Assembly: GCA_051439375.1 (NCBI GenBank)
Contig: JBFRWB010000246.1
Span: 17,319 to 81,318, forward strand
Source: JBGTGT01 sp051439375
GTDB lineage: Bacteria; Cyanobacteriota; Cyanobacteriia; Cyanobacteriales; Microcystaceae
Direction of reading: 5' to 3'
DNA length: 64,000 bases
Shown here: piece after piece, positions 53,978 through 62,280 of the stretch
Layout: the number at the start of each line of letters is the position of its first letter
Numbering within the stretch: position 1 is the first letter of the stretch
The notes under the pieces: model-generated
What the model saw: the letters and a program-made list of their open reading frames with translations, nothing else
The model's database searches: none
Told to the model about the DNA's origin: nothing
Translations under genes and position numbers: made by a program

Positions 53978-54252
53978 TAAAGTTATGGTTTAATAAGGGG
54001 TAGTTTATTGAACAGTAGTCCTAAATAATTGTTTAGGAAGTTATGCTCAGTCGAATATATATGTTAGACAAAAGTGTAGCAGAAGATTCACTTTTCGACA
54101 AAAATCTAGAAGACGATTTTAGTCTAACCCCTGTTTGTCAAGATTTAGCTTTAATAGTAATTGTTTTTTAATCTTTCACAAAAGACCTTAATATTAGTCT
54201 GTAATCTACATTTATTCAGTATCAATCCCTAGTCGGAGTTTTTCCAACCAAT

Positions 54253-54822
54253 ATGGCAACGGTGATTAGTGTCTTAGGTATTTTATCGGCATCGGCAGCA
54301 GCAGGGATGAGGATTGGTTCACCTTTGCTGATTGTTGCCCTACTTTATGACGATATCTGGTCTAATCTTCCTATCCTTTCTCGGATACATCCCCAAATTA
54401 TTTTAGCAATTCTGATTAGTTGGTCACTGTTTGAGTTATTTGGTTCAAAAAAGCTGTTAGGCCAACGCATTACTCAATTAGTTCAGCTATTCTTTAGTCC
54501 CCTTGTGGGTGGGTTAATGGCGGTTACGGTAAGTAAGATGATTAAGTTTGATTTACAGCCGCTTTGGATTATGGGTTTAGTGGGAGGAATCTTGGCATTT
54601 GCTATTAAATTGGTGCAAGTTGGCTGGTTTTTTCGCCTTCGTCACCTTCCTCTTTGGTTCATCTTTCTCGAAGATATTCTTTGCGTTATTCTGGTATTGT
54701 ATGCTTTTAAAGCCCCTCAAAATGGTGGCTTAATTGCTTTAATGTTACTGTGGATTGTGATCAGAAGTTCAACTGCATGGCGACGCTGGACGTTAGAAAA
54801 GCCTGAAAACAGTGATCCGTGA
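54253..54822 (+). CDS. DUF4126 membrane protein
   Basis: A 189-residue polytopic protein with four to five hydrophobic segments. The start SVLGILSASAAAGMRIGSPLL and the FELFGSKK loop are typical of DUF4126. The function is unknown. The spacer before it (53978-54252) is AT-rich with no supported gene. Confidence 0.75.
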   Translation: MATVISVLGILSASAAAGMRIGSPLLIVALLYDDIWSNLPILSRIHPQIILAILISWSLFELFGSKKLLGQRITQLVQLFFSPLVGGLMAVTVSKMIKFDLQPLWIMGLVGGILAFAIKLVQVGWFFRLRHLPLWFIFLEDILCVILVLYAFKAPQNGGLIALMLLWIVIRSSTAWRRWTLEKPENSDP

Positions 54823-55077
54823 TCAGTTTCTTCGTATGGGAGAAGCTTTGAAACGTCGTCAAAATTTATTTTTCATTAAGCTTTTAACTACACCCCCCCT
54901 CACAAACTTTTACCTTCTCTTTACCTTCTCATCTTTCGATCTAAGTTAGCCTTACTTTAAAGATGCCTTGCTCTCTGTGTCGAGATGCACTGATTTTTTT
55001 GTTCCCCTTAACCTTATCCCCCTTCTCGCCTACTATATTATTAAGTAAACAGTCGTTACATTAAGGAACAATTAACT

Positions 55078-56739
55078 ATGGCAACCGCAGCCAGTAATAT
55101 TAGTCCCCTTGCAGGACAAGCCCCTCCCAGTGACGCAATTATCGACATTGCTCAACTTAAACAGCAATATTATACCCTTCATCCCGACCCAGAAAACCCC
55201 CTCGAACAAGTCAGTTTCGGGACATCCGGCCATCGGGGAAATGCAGCCAAAAGTACCTTTAACGAAGATCATATTCTCGCTGTTTCTCAAGCTGTCGTTG
55301 AATATCGCACCCAAGAAGGAATTAATGGCCCCTTATATCTTGGCATGGATAGTCATGCTTTATCCTCTCCTGCCCAACGGACAGCGTTAGAAGTGTTAGC
55401 AGCAGGGGGTGTAGAAGTCTTTTTCGCCCAAGAAAAAGGTAATAGCCAATATACCCCAACTCCTGCGGTTTCCCACGCTATTTTACGCTATAACGATGGT
55501 AAAACCACAGGACTAGCTGACGGAATTATTATCACCCCTTCCCACAACCCACCCACCGATGGAGGGTTTAAATATAACCCACCGTCAGGGGGACCTGCGG
55601 ATGTGGACGTTACTAAGTGGATACAAGATCGGGCAAATGAGATATTAAAGGCAAAATTACAGGGTGTTCAGCGTATTTCCTACGAAGAAGCCTTAAAAGC
55701 GGACAATGTGCATTTCTTTGATTTTATTACTCCTTACGTCAATGACTTAGAAAATATCATTGATATACAGGCGATTAAGGAGTCTGGTATCCGTATTGGG
55801 GCTGATCCCTTGGGAAGTTCCAATGTTGGCTACTGGGAACCGATTATTGATAAATATGGCTTAAATATCGGTATTGTTAATCCTAGCATTGATCCTACCT
55901 TCCGCTTTATGACCTTAGACTGGGATGGTAAGATTCGGATGGACTGTTCTTCCCCATATGCGATGGCAAATTTGGTTAAACTCAAAGATCAGTACGATAT
56001 TGCCTTTGGTAATGACACAGACTCGGACAGACACGGTATTGTGACTCCTAGTGTCGGTTTAATGAACCCAAATCATTTCCTATCTGTTGCTATTTGGTAT
56101 CTTTTCCAAAATCGTACTAATTGGCCAGCCAATGCGATGATTGGCAAAACATTAGTTAGTAGCAGTATTATTGACCGAGTAGCTAAAGAGATTGGACGCA
56201 CTTTATGCGAAGTTCCTGTCGGCTTTAAATGGTTTGTATCGGGCTTGGTAGATGGTTCAATGGGGTTTGGTGGGGAAGAAAGTGCTGGGGCTTCTTTCTT
56301 ACGCAAAAATGGTAAAGTTTGGACAACGGATAAAGATGGAATTATTATGGACTTATTAGCAGCAGAAATTACGGCTAAAACGGGTAAAGATCCCGGACTG
56401 CACTATCAAGATTTAACCGCTAAATTAGGGACATCTTACTATACTCGGATTGATTCTCCTGCTACCCCCGAACAAAAAGCGAAGTTGAAAAAACTCTCTC
56501 CTGATGAGGTAAAAGCAGACAGTTTAGCAGGGGAAGAAATTACCGCTAAATTAACCAATGCACCGGGGAATAATGCAGCCATTGGTGGCTTAAAAGTTGT
56601 TACTGAAAACGGTTGGTTTGCAGCCCGTCCATCGGGGACTGAAAATGTTTATAAAATCTATGCGGAAAGCTTAACGAGTCAGGAACATCTTGATTCTATT
56701 TTGCAAGAAGCGCAGAAGATTGTCAATGAAACGCTATAA
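55078..56739 (+). CDS. pgm: Phosphoglucomutase, glucose-specific
   Basis: A 553-residue alpha-D-phosphohexomutase interconverting glucose 1- and 6-phosphate for glycogen and sugar nucleotides. The catalytic Ser loop TPSHNPPTDGGFKYN, metal loop DTDSDRHG, sugar loop GFGGEESAG and phosphate-binding RPSGTENVYK are intact. Length and motifs fit the bacterial Pgm subgroup rather than ManB/PGM hybrids. It probably supplies glucose 1-phosphate for the UDP-sugar genes elsewhere in the window. Confidence 0.95.
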   Translation: MATAASNISPLAGQAPPSDAIIDIAQLKQQYYTLHPDPENPLEQVSFGTSGHRGNAAKSTFNEDHILAVSQAVVEYRTQEGINGPLYLGMDSHALSSPAQRTALEVLAAGGVEVFFAQEKGNSQYTPTPAVSHAILRYNDGKTTGLADGIIITPSHNPPTDGGFKYNPPSGGPADVDVTKWIQDRANEILKAKLQGVQRISYEEALKADNVHFFDFITPYVNDLENIIDIQAIKESGIRIGADPLGSSNVGYWEPIIDKYGLNIGIVNPSIDPTFRFMTLDWDGKIRMDCSSPYAMANLVKLKDQYDIAFGNDTDSDRHGIVTPSVGLMNPNHFLSVAIWYLFQNRTNWPANAMIGKTLVSSSIIDRVAKEIGRTLCEVPVGFKWFVSGLVDGSMGFGGEESAGASFLRKNGKVWTTDKDGIIMDLLAAEITAKTGKDPGLHYQDLTAKLGTSYYTRIDSPATPEQKAKLKKLSPDEVKADSLAGEEITAKLTNAPGNNAAIGGLKVVTENGWFAARPSGTENVYKIYAESLTSQEHLDSILQEAQKIVNETL

Positions 56740-56756
56740 GAATAATTAATTAGTAG

Positions 56757-56778
56757 GGGTGGGGTTTCCCCACCCTTA
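56757..56778 (+). terminator. Terminator-like hairpin after pgm
   Basis: GGGTGGGG (56757-56764), a TTT loop and CCCCACCC (56768-56775) form a perfect 8-base-pair stem followed by TTAT. It lies 17 bases after the pgm stop. The T-tail is short, so strength is uncertain. Confidence 0.55.
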
Positions 56779-56822
56779 TCAGTAAGCAGTTCATCTTAAA
56801 GTATTGTTCAAAAGCTTTAGTT

Positions 56823-57074
56823 TCAAAGGAAATTCTTCTCATATTCATCTAAGTTAACAGACATTATGTTTCCTTTTCTTACGTTATCTAAAGCATCAAG
56901 CAGTTGTTTTTTATTAGCTGGTGAACGAAATAAATAATCAGTTTCATCTTCTTGGGATGAATTTTCTACCAAGACAATTACTTCTACCAGTGAACCTTCT
57001 GTTAACTCAGTTTCTGGTAATTCAATTTTTCCGTTTTTACCAACAATGGCCTTTTGTTTAATGCTATTAATCAT
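56823..57074 (-). CDS. Orphan antitoxin-like protein (AbrB-type head)
   Basis: An 83-residue protein. The head (IVGKNGKIELPETELTEG, then SLVEVIVLVE) resembles the swapped-hairpin DNA-binding AbrB type. The tail (SPANKKQLLDALDNVRKG, then VNLDEYEKNFL) resembles the toxin-covering part of RelB/Phd antitoxins. No toxin gene follows on the minus strand before the pgm stop, so it is either an orphan or has a partner elsewhere. It lies downstream of the TPR-AAA operon but separated by about 140 bases, so it is probably a separate unit. Confidence 0.6.
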   Translation of the reverse strand: MINSIKQKAIVGKNGKIELPETELTEGSLVEVIVLVENSSQEDETDYLFRSPANKKQLLDALDNVRKGNIMSVNLDEYEKNFL

Positions 57075-57216
57075 AATTGTCTTGCTCTCAATATACGAGT
57101 TAAGCGGATTTAGACTAGATTATAGCATTAATTTTATTATTTATCTAATCTAATGGGTAACTTGTCTTTGATAATATGAAAGGACTTATCACCACCTTGG
57201 TTTTTAATAACTTCAA

Positions 57217-60189
57217 CTAAAATAACGTTTCAAAACACTTTTTTCTCTTTGCTGAAATTTCCTTAAAGCTAGGATCATCTTTGAGCATTTGACGATATTG
57301 TGGGGCTATAGTGAGAAGTTCTTTTAAATAGCTAATAGCTTGTTTTGTATTTTTTTGTTGAGCATAACAGATAGCTAACCCATAATAAACATCTTCCAAA
57401 TAAAGTTTGTTCTTCATTACTTTTTTAAAAGATTTGATGGCTTCTTTTAAACGTCCTAATTTGAGTAAAATAAAGGCTTTACTTAGATAAATACCATCAT
57501 CCTTGATTTTTAATTTAATCGCTTTAGTGCAACTATTAAGAGCGTCTTGATATTGACCTAAATGGTATAAAACATAACTTTTATTTGCCCAAGCCAGTTT
57601 TAAGTTTATATTATCTTTTGCTTCTAATAAAATAGCTTGATTAAAATATGCCAATGCTTCTTGATAATATTGAGCTTCAGCATTTTTGACTTTATTCTTT
57701 TCATCATTGCTTAAATTTTCTTTGATGATTAAAGGAACTTCTAACATCGGTTTTTCATAACTATATTGCTTAATTAATAAATATCCTAAGCCATTTAAAG
57801 CATAACCATTATTAGGATCAATTTCTATTGACTTTTTCAAGCTTTTAATAGCTGCTTGATAATTTCCCATTAAATATAAAGTTCTTCCTTGATCACACCC
57901 AATTTCAGCATCGTGAGGAGTGATAGCTAAAGCCTGATTGTAACTCTCTAGAGCTTCTTGATATTTTTCTAAATGAGTAAATATATTTCCTTTGTTGATT
58001 AAACTATTAATATTTTTAGGATTAATTTGAAAAGCTTGAGCATAACTATCTAAAGCATTCTCATAACGTTTTAATCTAGATAAAATATGGCCTCTCAATA
58101 GCCAAGCTCTTTCATCATTCCTATCGTAACTAATTGATTTATCTAAACTCTCTAACGCTTGCTCATAACGATGTAACTCTTTTAAGGTTTGTCCACGTCT
58201 TCCCCAGATTTCTGCATCATCTGGTTTTAATTCTATTGCTTTATCAAAGCTATACACAGCATCTCTTAATTGCTCTAAAATTACTAAATTGTGAGCGTGA
58301 AATGACCAAACTTTGTAATTCTTTGGATTGATTTGTAGAGATTGACTAAAACTTTGTAAAGATTCTTCATATTGCTCTAAGTCCGCTAAAACATTTCCAC
58401 GAATAGCCCATAACTCATCATCATTTTTTTCCAATTCTAAAGCTTTATTAAAACTATTTAAAGCATTTTCATAATTTTTGAGTATAGCAAGTACCTTACC
58501 TCGGTTTAACCAACTAATATAGTCATTAGGATCTAATTCAATTGCTTTATCATAGCTATTTAAAGCTTCTTGATACCGTTCTAAATTTCCTAATATAAAT
58601 CCAGATATTTCCCAACTATCAGCATCATTAGGGTTGATTTCTAAAGCCTGATTGATACTTTCTAAAGCCTTTTCAAATTGCTCTAATTGAGCTAAGAGTT
58701 TTCCTTTTATAAACAAAAGTTGATAATTATCGGGGTTAATTTCTAAAGCCTGATCATAGCTACTAATTGCTTCTTTATACTGTTCTAATTTAACTAGCAA
58801 ATTTCCTTTATGAATCAAAGTTTCATAATAAGTATCAATTTCCTCTTGATTATCTAACTTTAATACCTCATTATAACTTTCAATCGCTTCCTCATAATTT
58901 CCTAATTCAGTTAGAGCATTTCCACGAATAAACCATATTTCATCATCATAGGAATTAATATCTATAGCTTTATCATAACTTTCTATAGCTTCTTCATAAT
59001 TTTCTAACTCTGCAAGAATTTTCCCTTTATTAACCCAATTAGTATCATCATTTGGATTAAGAGCAATTGCTATATAAATATCACTCAAAGCTTCCTGATA
59101 ACGTTCCAAAATCAGAAAAGTAACGGCTCGAAAAGCCCAAAATGTATAATCATTTGGTTGAATTTTAAGAGCTTGGGTGATACTATCTAAAGCATCTTCT
59201 AATTGTCCTAATAATAAAAATATGAAAGCTCTTATATACCAAATCTGATAGTTGTCAGAATTTATTTTTAACAACCTATCAAAGCTCTTAATTGCTTCTT
59301 CAGGACGCTGTAATGATAACAAAGCAAGTCCACGTTCTTCCCATGCTTCTGTTAATTGATCATTAACTTTTAACACTTGATCACAAATTTTAATTGCATC
59401 TGAATAATGCTCTATTTTTCTTAAAAGCTTAACTTTTTTTAAAAGTAAATCAATTTTATAATCTGTATTTTCTTCAGACTCATCTAAACACTCATCAAGT
59501 TTTAATAACCTATCATAAGCTTCTTTATCTGTCATTTCTTCTAAATCTTCTGCTTTAAACTTTTTTTCGATATCTTGTTTCATTTCTTTTAAAATATCTT
59601 GCTCAGTAGAAAATTCAAATGTTCCTGAACGCCAGTCATAAAAATCTGGCGCACGACGAATAAAATACTTAATTGCAAATCTAGGAAGGAGAAAAATAAA
59701 ACAGATATTAAAAGAGTCTCTAAACCTTTCTCTTTGTAAATTCAAATGAGAGAGAATAGGAGGGACTGAATCTTCTTTATAATAGTCTCCTTCTCCACCA
59801 TATCCTTCACCAATATAATCATTGAGAGAGTATTCTAATCCTTGAATAAATAATATATCAATCTTATCTTTATTTGGTAAATCATCAACAATATTATATA
59901 AATTGTCAATTGGCTTAGTAAATGGAAGAATTTCAATCGTTTTTCTAGGTAAATCTTTTTTAAATCTTTCTATTAAACGTCTTGATGTACCTGAAACACA
60001 TTCTATAAAAAATAAGCTGAATCCTTCAGCCCAATTAACAGAACGTAATAAAATTTTATACTCTTCTTCTTGTTCTAAATTAAATTCCTGTGAAAAAGTT
60101 TGCCAATAACTTTCTTTATCGATGACAAAAGATGGAAGAAGATTGTTATCTTTTAAAAAGGGTTGAGTATCAAGTAAAAAATCATTCAT
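57217..60189 (-). CDS. Large TPR protein with a degenerate NTPase-like head
   Basis: A 990-residue protein. Residues about 1-205 form an alpha/beta domain (VNWAEGFSLFFIECVSGTSRRLIERFKKDLP style) whose first loop sits where a P-loop would be but has Cys-Val-Ser-Gly-Thr-Ser instead of GxxxxGK. It looks like an inactive STAND-type NTPase domain. From about 230 to 985 some twenty TPR units follow (PNDYTFWAFRAVTFLILERY, PNNGYALNGLGYLL style), highly alike and rich in Asn/Asp. GGAGAA before ATG 60189 and the 14-base gap to the ATPase gene upstream indicate a two-gene operon. The long superhelix would suit a sensor for large ligands; the function is unknown. Confidence 0.72.
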   Translation of the reverse strand: MNDFLLDTQPFLKDNNLLPSFVIDKESYWQTFSQEFNLEQEEEYKILLRSVNWAEGFSLFFIECVSGTSRRLIERFKKDLPRKTIEILPFTKPIDNLYNIVDDLPNKDKIDILFIQGLEYSLNDYIGEGYGGEGDYYKEDSVPPILSHLNLQRERFRDSFNICFIFLLPRFAIKYFIRRAPDFYDWRSGTFEFSTEQDILKEMKQDIEKKFKAEDLEEMTDKEAYDRLLKLDECLDESEENTDYKIDLLLKKVKLLRKIEHYSDAIKICDQVLKVNDQLTEAWEERGLALLSLQRPEEAIKSFDRLLKINSDNYQIWYIRAFIFLLLGQLEDALDSITQALKIQPNDYTFWAFRAVTFLILERYQEALSDIYIAIALNPNDDTNWVNKGKILAELENYEEAIESYDKAIDINSYDDEIWFIRGNALTELGNYEEAIESYNEVLKLDNQEEIDTYYETLIHKGNLLVKLEQYKEAISSYDQALEINPDNYQLLFIKGKLLAQLEQFEKALESINQALEINPNDADSWEISGFILGNLERYQEALNSYDKAIELDPNDYISWLNRGKVLAILKNYENALNSFNKALELEKNDDELWAIRGNVLADLEQYEESLQSFSQSLQINPKNYKVWSFHAHNLVILEQLRDAVYSFDKAIELKPDDAEIWGRRGQTLKELHRYEQALESLDKSISYDRNDERAWLLRGHILSRLKRYENALDSYAQAFQINPKNINSLINKGNIFTHLEKYQEALESYNQALAITPHDAEIGCDQGRTLYLMGNYQAAIKSLKKSIEIDPNNGYALNGLGYLLIKQYSYEKPMLEVPLIIKENLSNDEKNKVKNAEAQYYQEALAYFNQAILLEAKDNINLKLAWANKSYVLYHLGQYQDALNSCTKAIKLKIKDDGIYLSKAFILLKLGRLKEAIKSFKKVMKNKLYLEDVYYGLAICYAQQKNTKQAISYLKELLTIAPQYRQMLKDDPSFKEISAKRKKCFETLF

Positions 60190-60203
60190 GGTTTTCTCCT
60201 AAT

Positions 60204-61556
60204 TTATTCCTCATTTTCTTGTTGACATTTAGCAACAGCTTCTTGAAACTCTTCAATTTCCAGAATTAAAGGATGAACATCGTACCAAGGCTTCATTTCA
60301 TCATTTTCAATGGCATGATATTCTAAAATAGAGCGATTGAATAATAATTTTTGATATTCATAATCATTAATCTTGTTTTTAGAAAGATGAACTTTTGCTA
60401 GTAGTTCCCACTGATTCTCATTGATAGCATTTCGATAGGTTTTTCTCATTGTGGAGATGGCACGTTTTACTTCTTTTTCCTTAATTGGTAAGCTTGAGGT
60501 TCTTTCTAAAGTAGTTCTCATCAACAGAATTAAGTTTCTAACATGACCTCCACTCATTAAGCACAACTTTTTAACTAATTCTTGACTTTCAAATATATCA
60601 TCTAGAGTTTTCGACTCGTTGACTGCTTGAATTCGTTTTTCAAGAATCGCTTTTAACTTCTCAATTCCTTCTGAGTATTCTTTTCCATCACGTTCATAAG
60701 TCATAATCATAGGTAAAACAGGAGTTGTGTTACCAAATCTTTCTTCCAAAACAGTCGCTTTTTCTGAATAAACCATTGATATAGGAACAGTATAAATCAT
60801 GTGACAGTTTATGCTTCTTAATTGTCCACTACGGTCAATAAAAATTTGGTCATGATTAGTTCGTTTAGTATTAGGATCGATAATATCCAGACTAATGCGA
60901 TCTAAATTATCTACAATAACGACAATTCCTGCTTTATTCTCAAGTTTTTCTCTAGCTTCTTCGATAAATTTATTTAATTCTTCAATTAAAGAAGGCGTAT
61001 GTTTTTCAACCTCTTGACGTATTTTTTCACGGGTACTGGGAGAAGTTCGCATGACAGCAGTGACTTTAGCAAACTGAAAGATTCCCGCTTGTATATCTGC
61101 TTTTTCAAAATTTATTTCTGTTGATGCTAAATCTTTCAGAGATTCCCATCTTTCTTTTAACCATTCAACCAGAGGAGCAGCATTAGCTTCATCCTCTAAA
61201 GATTCTAGCAAATGTCGAGTACAAGCTAAAAGAATATCTGTATGTTGAGTATCATCTTGTTCAATTTCTTCATCAGCAGCAAAATAAATGACGTAGAAAT
61301 TGTTTTCCTCTAAATGCTGTTTTAATCTTTCTAATTCAGTTGATTTTCCTGCACCTCGATGACCTGTATATAATTGGTAAGTAAATTGAGATTGATCAGA
61401 GAAAAGAATTTTCTTTCCCAATACAATCTTAATATCTTCATCTCCTCTAACATCATCACAGTTAATATAAGTGGTAGCACCTGCTTTTAAAGGTTGTAGG
61501 GGGTTAAAACTGTTATAGAGTTGCTTAAGTAATTGGTGCTGATTGGACTGATTCAT
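60204..61556 (-). CDS. AAA/STAND-type ATPase partner of the TPR protein
   Basis: A 450-residue P-loop NTPase. Walker A is GHRGAGKST (65-73), Walker B VVIVDNLDRI near residue 215 with the second acid, and the following segment ISMVYSEKATVLEERFG is a probable sensor strand. MSGGHVRNLILLMRTTLER is the lid-type helix of Orc/Cdc6-like and KAP-like ATPases. The N-terminal YINCDDVRGDEDIK resembles cyanobacterial conflict-type ATPases. The C-terminal part (RSILEYHAIENDEMKPWYDVHPLILEI) looks like a winged helix. There is no membrane span. It is the first gene of the operon with the TPR protein. Confidence 0.78.
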   Translation of the reverse strand: MNQSNQHQLLKQLYNSFNPLQPLKAGATTYINCDDVRGDEDIKIVLGKKILFSDQSQFTYQLYTGHRGAGKSTELERLKQHLEENNFYVIYFAADEEIEQDDTQHTDILLACTRHLLESLEDEANAAPLVEWLKERWESLKDLASTEINFEKADIQAGIFQFAKVTAVMRTSPSTREKIRQEVEKHTPSLIEELNKFIEEAREKLENKAGIVVIVDNLDRISLDIIDPNTKRTNHDQIFIDRSGQLRSINCHMIYTVPISMVYSEKATVLEERFGNTTPVLPMIMTYERDGKEYSEGIEKLKAILEKRIQAVNESKTLDDIFESQELVKKLCLMSGGHVRNLILLMRTTLERTSSLPIKEKEVKRAISTMRKTYRNAINENQWELLAKVHLSKNKINDYEYQKLLFNRSILEYHAIENDEMKPWYDVHPLILEIEEFQEAVAKCQQENEE

Positions 61557-61791
61557 AACTTACACCGAATAATCTGCGGTCGCTTCTATATGGATTTAAG
61601 TATAACAATAAAATTTACATTAGACAATAGAGTTTCAACTATTATCTATCACAGAGTTGTACATCTTCGGGAAATCTATCGCATTTTTCCTTAAGCTAAT
61701 ACTAGGCAATGATTTCATGAATATGTTAAAGCTCAATTATTATCCAATTTGCCTACCCTACATGACTTAGATATTTAATTATTTTGATCAT

Positions 61792-62210
61792 TCAATATAA
61801 TTTTAAAACTTCCATAGCAATATAATCTTTAGATCCTGTTGCGGTTAAAGTAGGAATAATATCCGCAGTCGGTAAAATAATGTGGTAAATTCCATTGATT
61901 CCTGACATATTTTTAGAGTTAATGAATTTATACTCATTAGGTTAGGTAAGTCGAAAAATTCCCTTTTCTACCAACTCATCACTTTAATAGCTTGTTTATC
62001 AATTTCTGAAAATCCTAAACACTTTCCTCCTAAATTTTTGAGCGCAATTCTAAATCCTCCAATACCAGAAAATAAGTCAAGAAATGTAAATTTTTCTGTC
62101 ACCATCACTTCGTTAAGTGGAATCTCAATTTGTTTTACTAAGTCAGGATACACCATCTTATCTTTAATATAGCGAGCAAGATGCTCACACTTCTTACTGA
62201 AAACAACCAT
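61792..62210 (-). pseudogene. Remnant of a C5-cytosine DNA methyltransferase with internal deletion
   Basis: The frame from ATG 62210 contains motif I (FLDLFSGIGGFRIALKN) and SEIDKQAIKV of C5 methyltransferases, then stops at 61968. In another frame the sequence immediately resumes as DELVEKGIFRLT, a stop, PNEYKF, and IYHIILPTADIIPTLTATGS ending KDYIAMEVLKLY near 61792, which is the C-terminal part of the same family (TLTA-type block). The catalytic Pro-Cys motif IV, motif VI and the target domain are absent. An internal deletion with frame change plus a nonsense change best explains it. No intact restriction gene is adjacent. Confidence 0.8.
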
Positions 62211-62280
62211 AACTGATAACTGTTTGTTGATAAACCTGCTAAATTAGTAAAACGTTTACACTCGATAAGGATTGCTATCT

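Noticed and set aside
54823..55077. Possible small gene before pgm
   Set aside because: No open frame with protein-like composition was seen; only AT-rich spacer.
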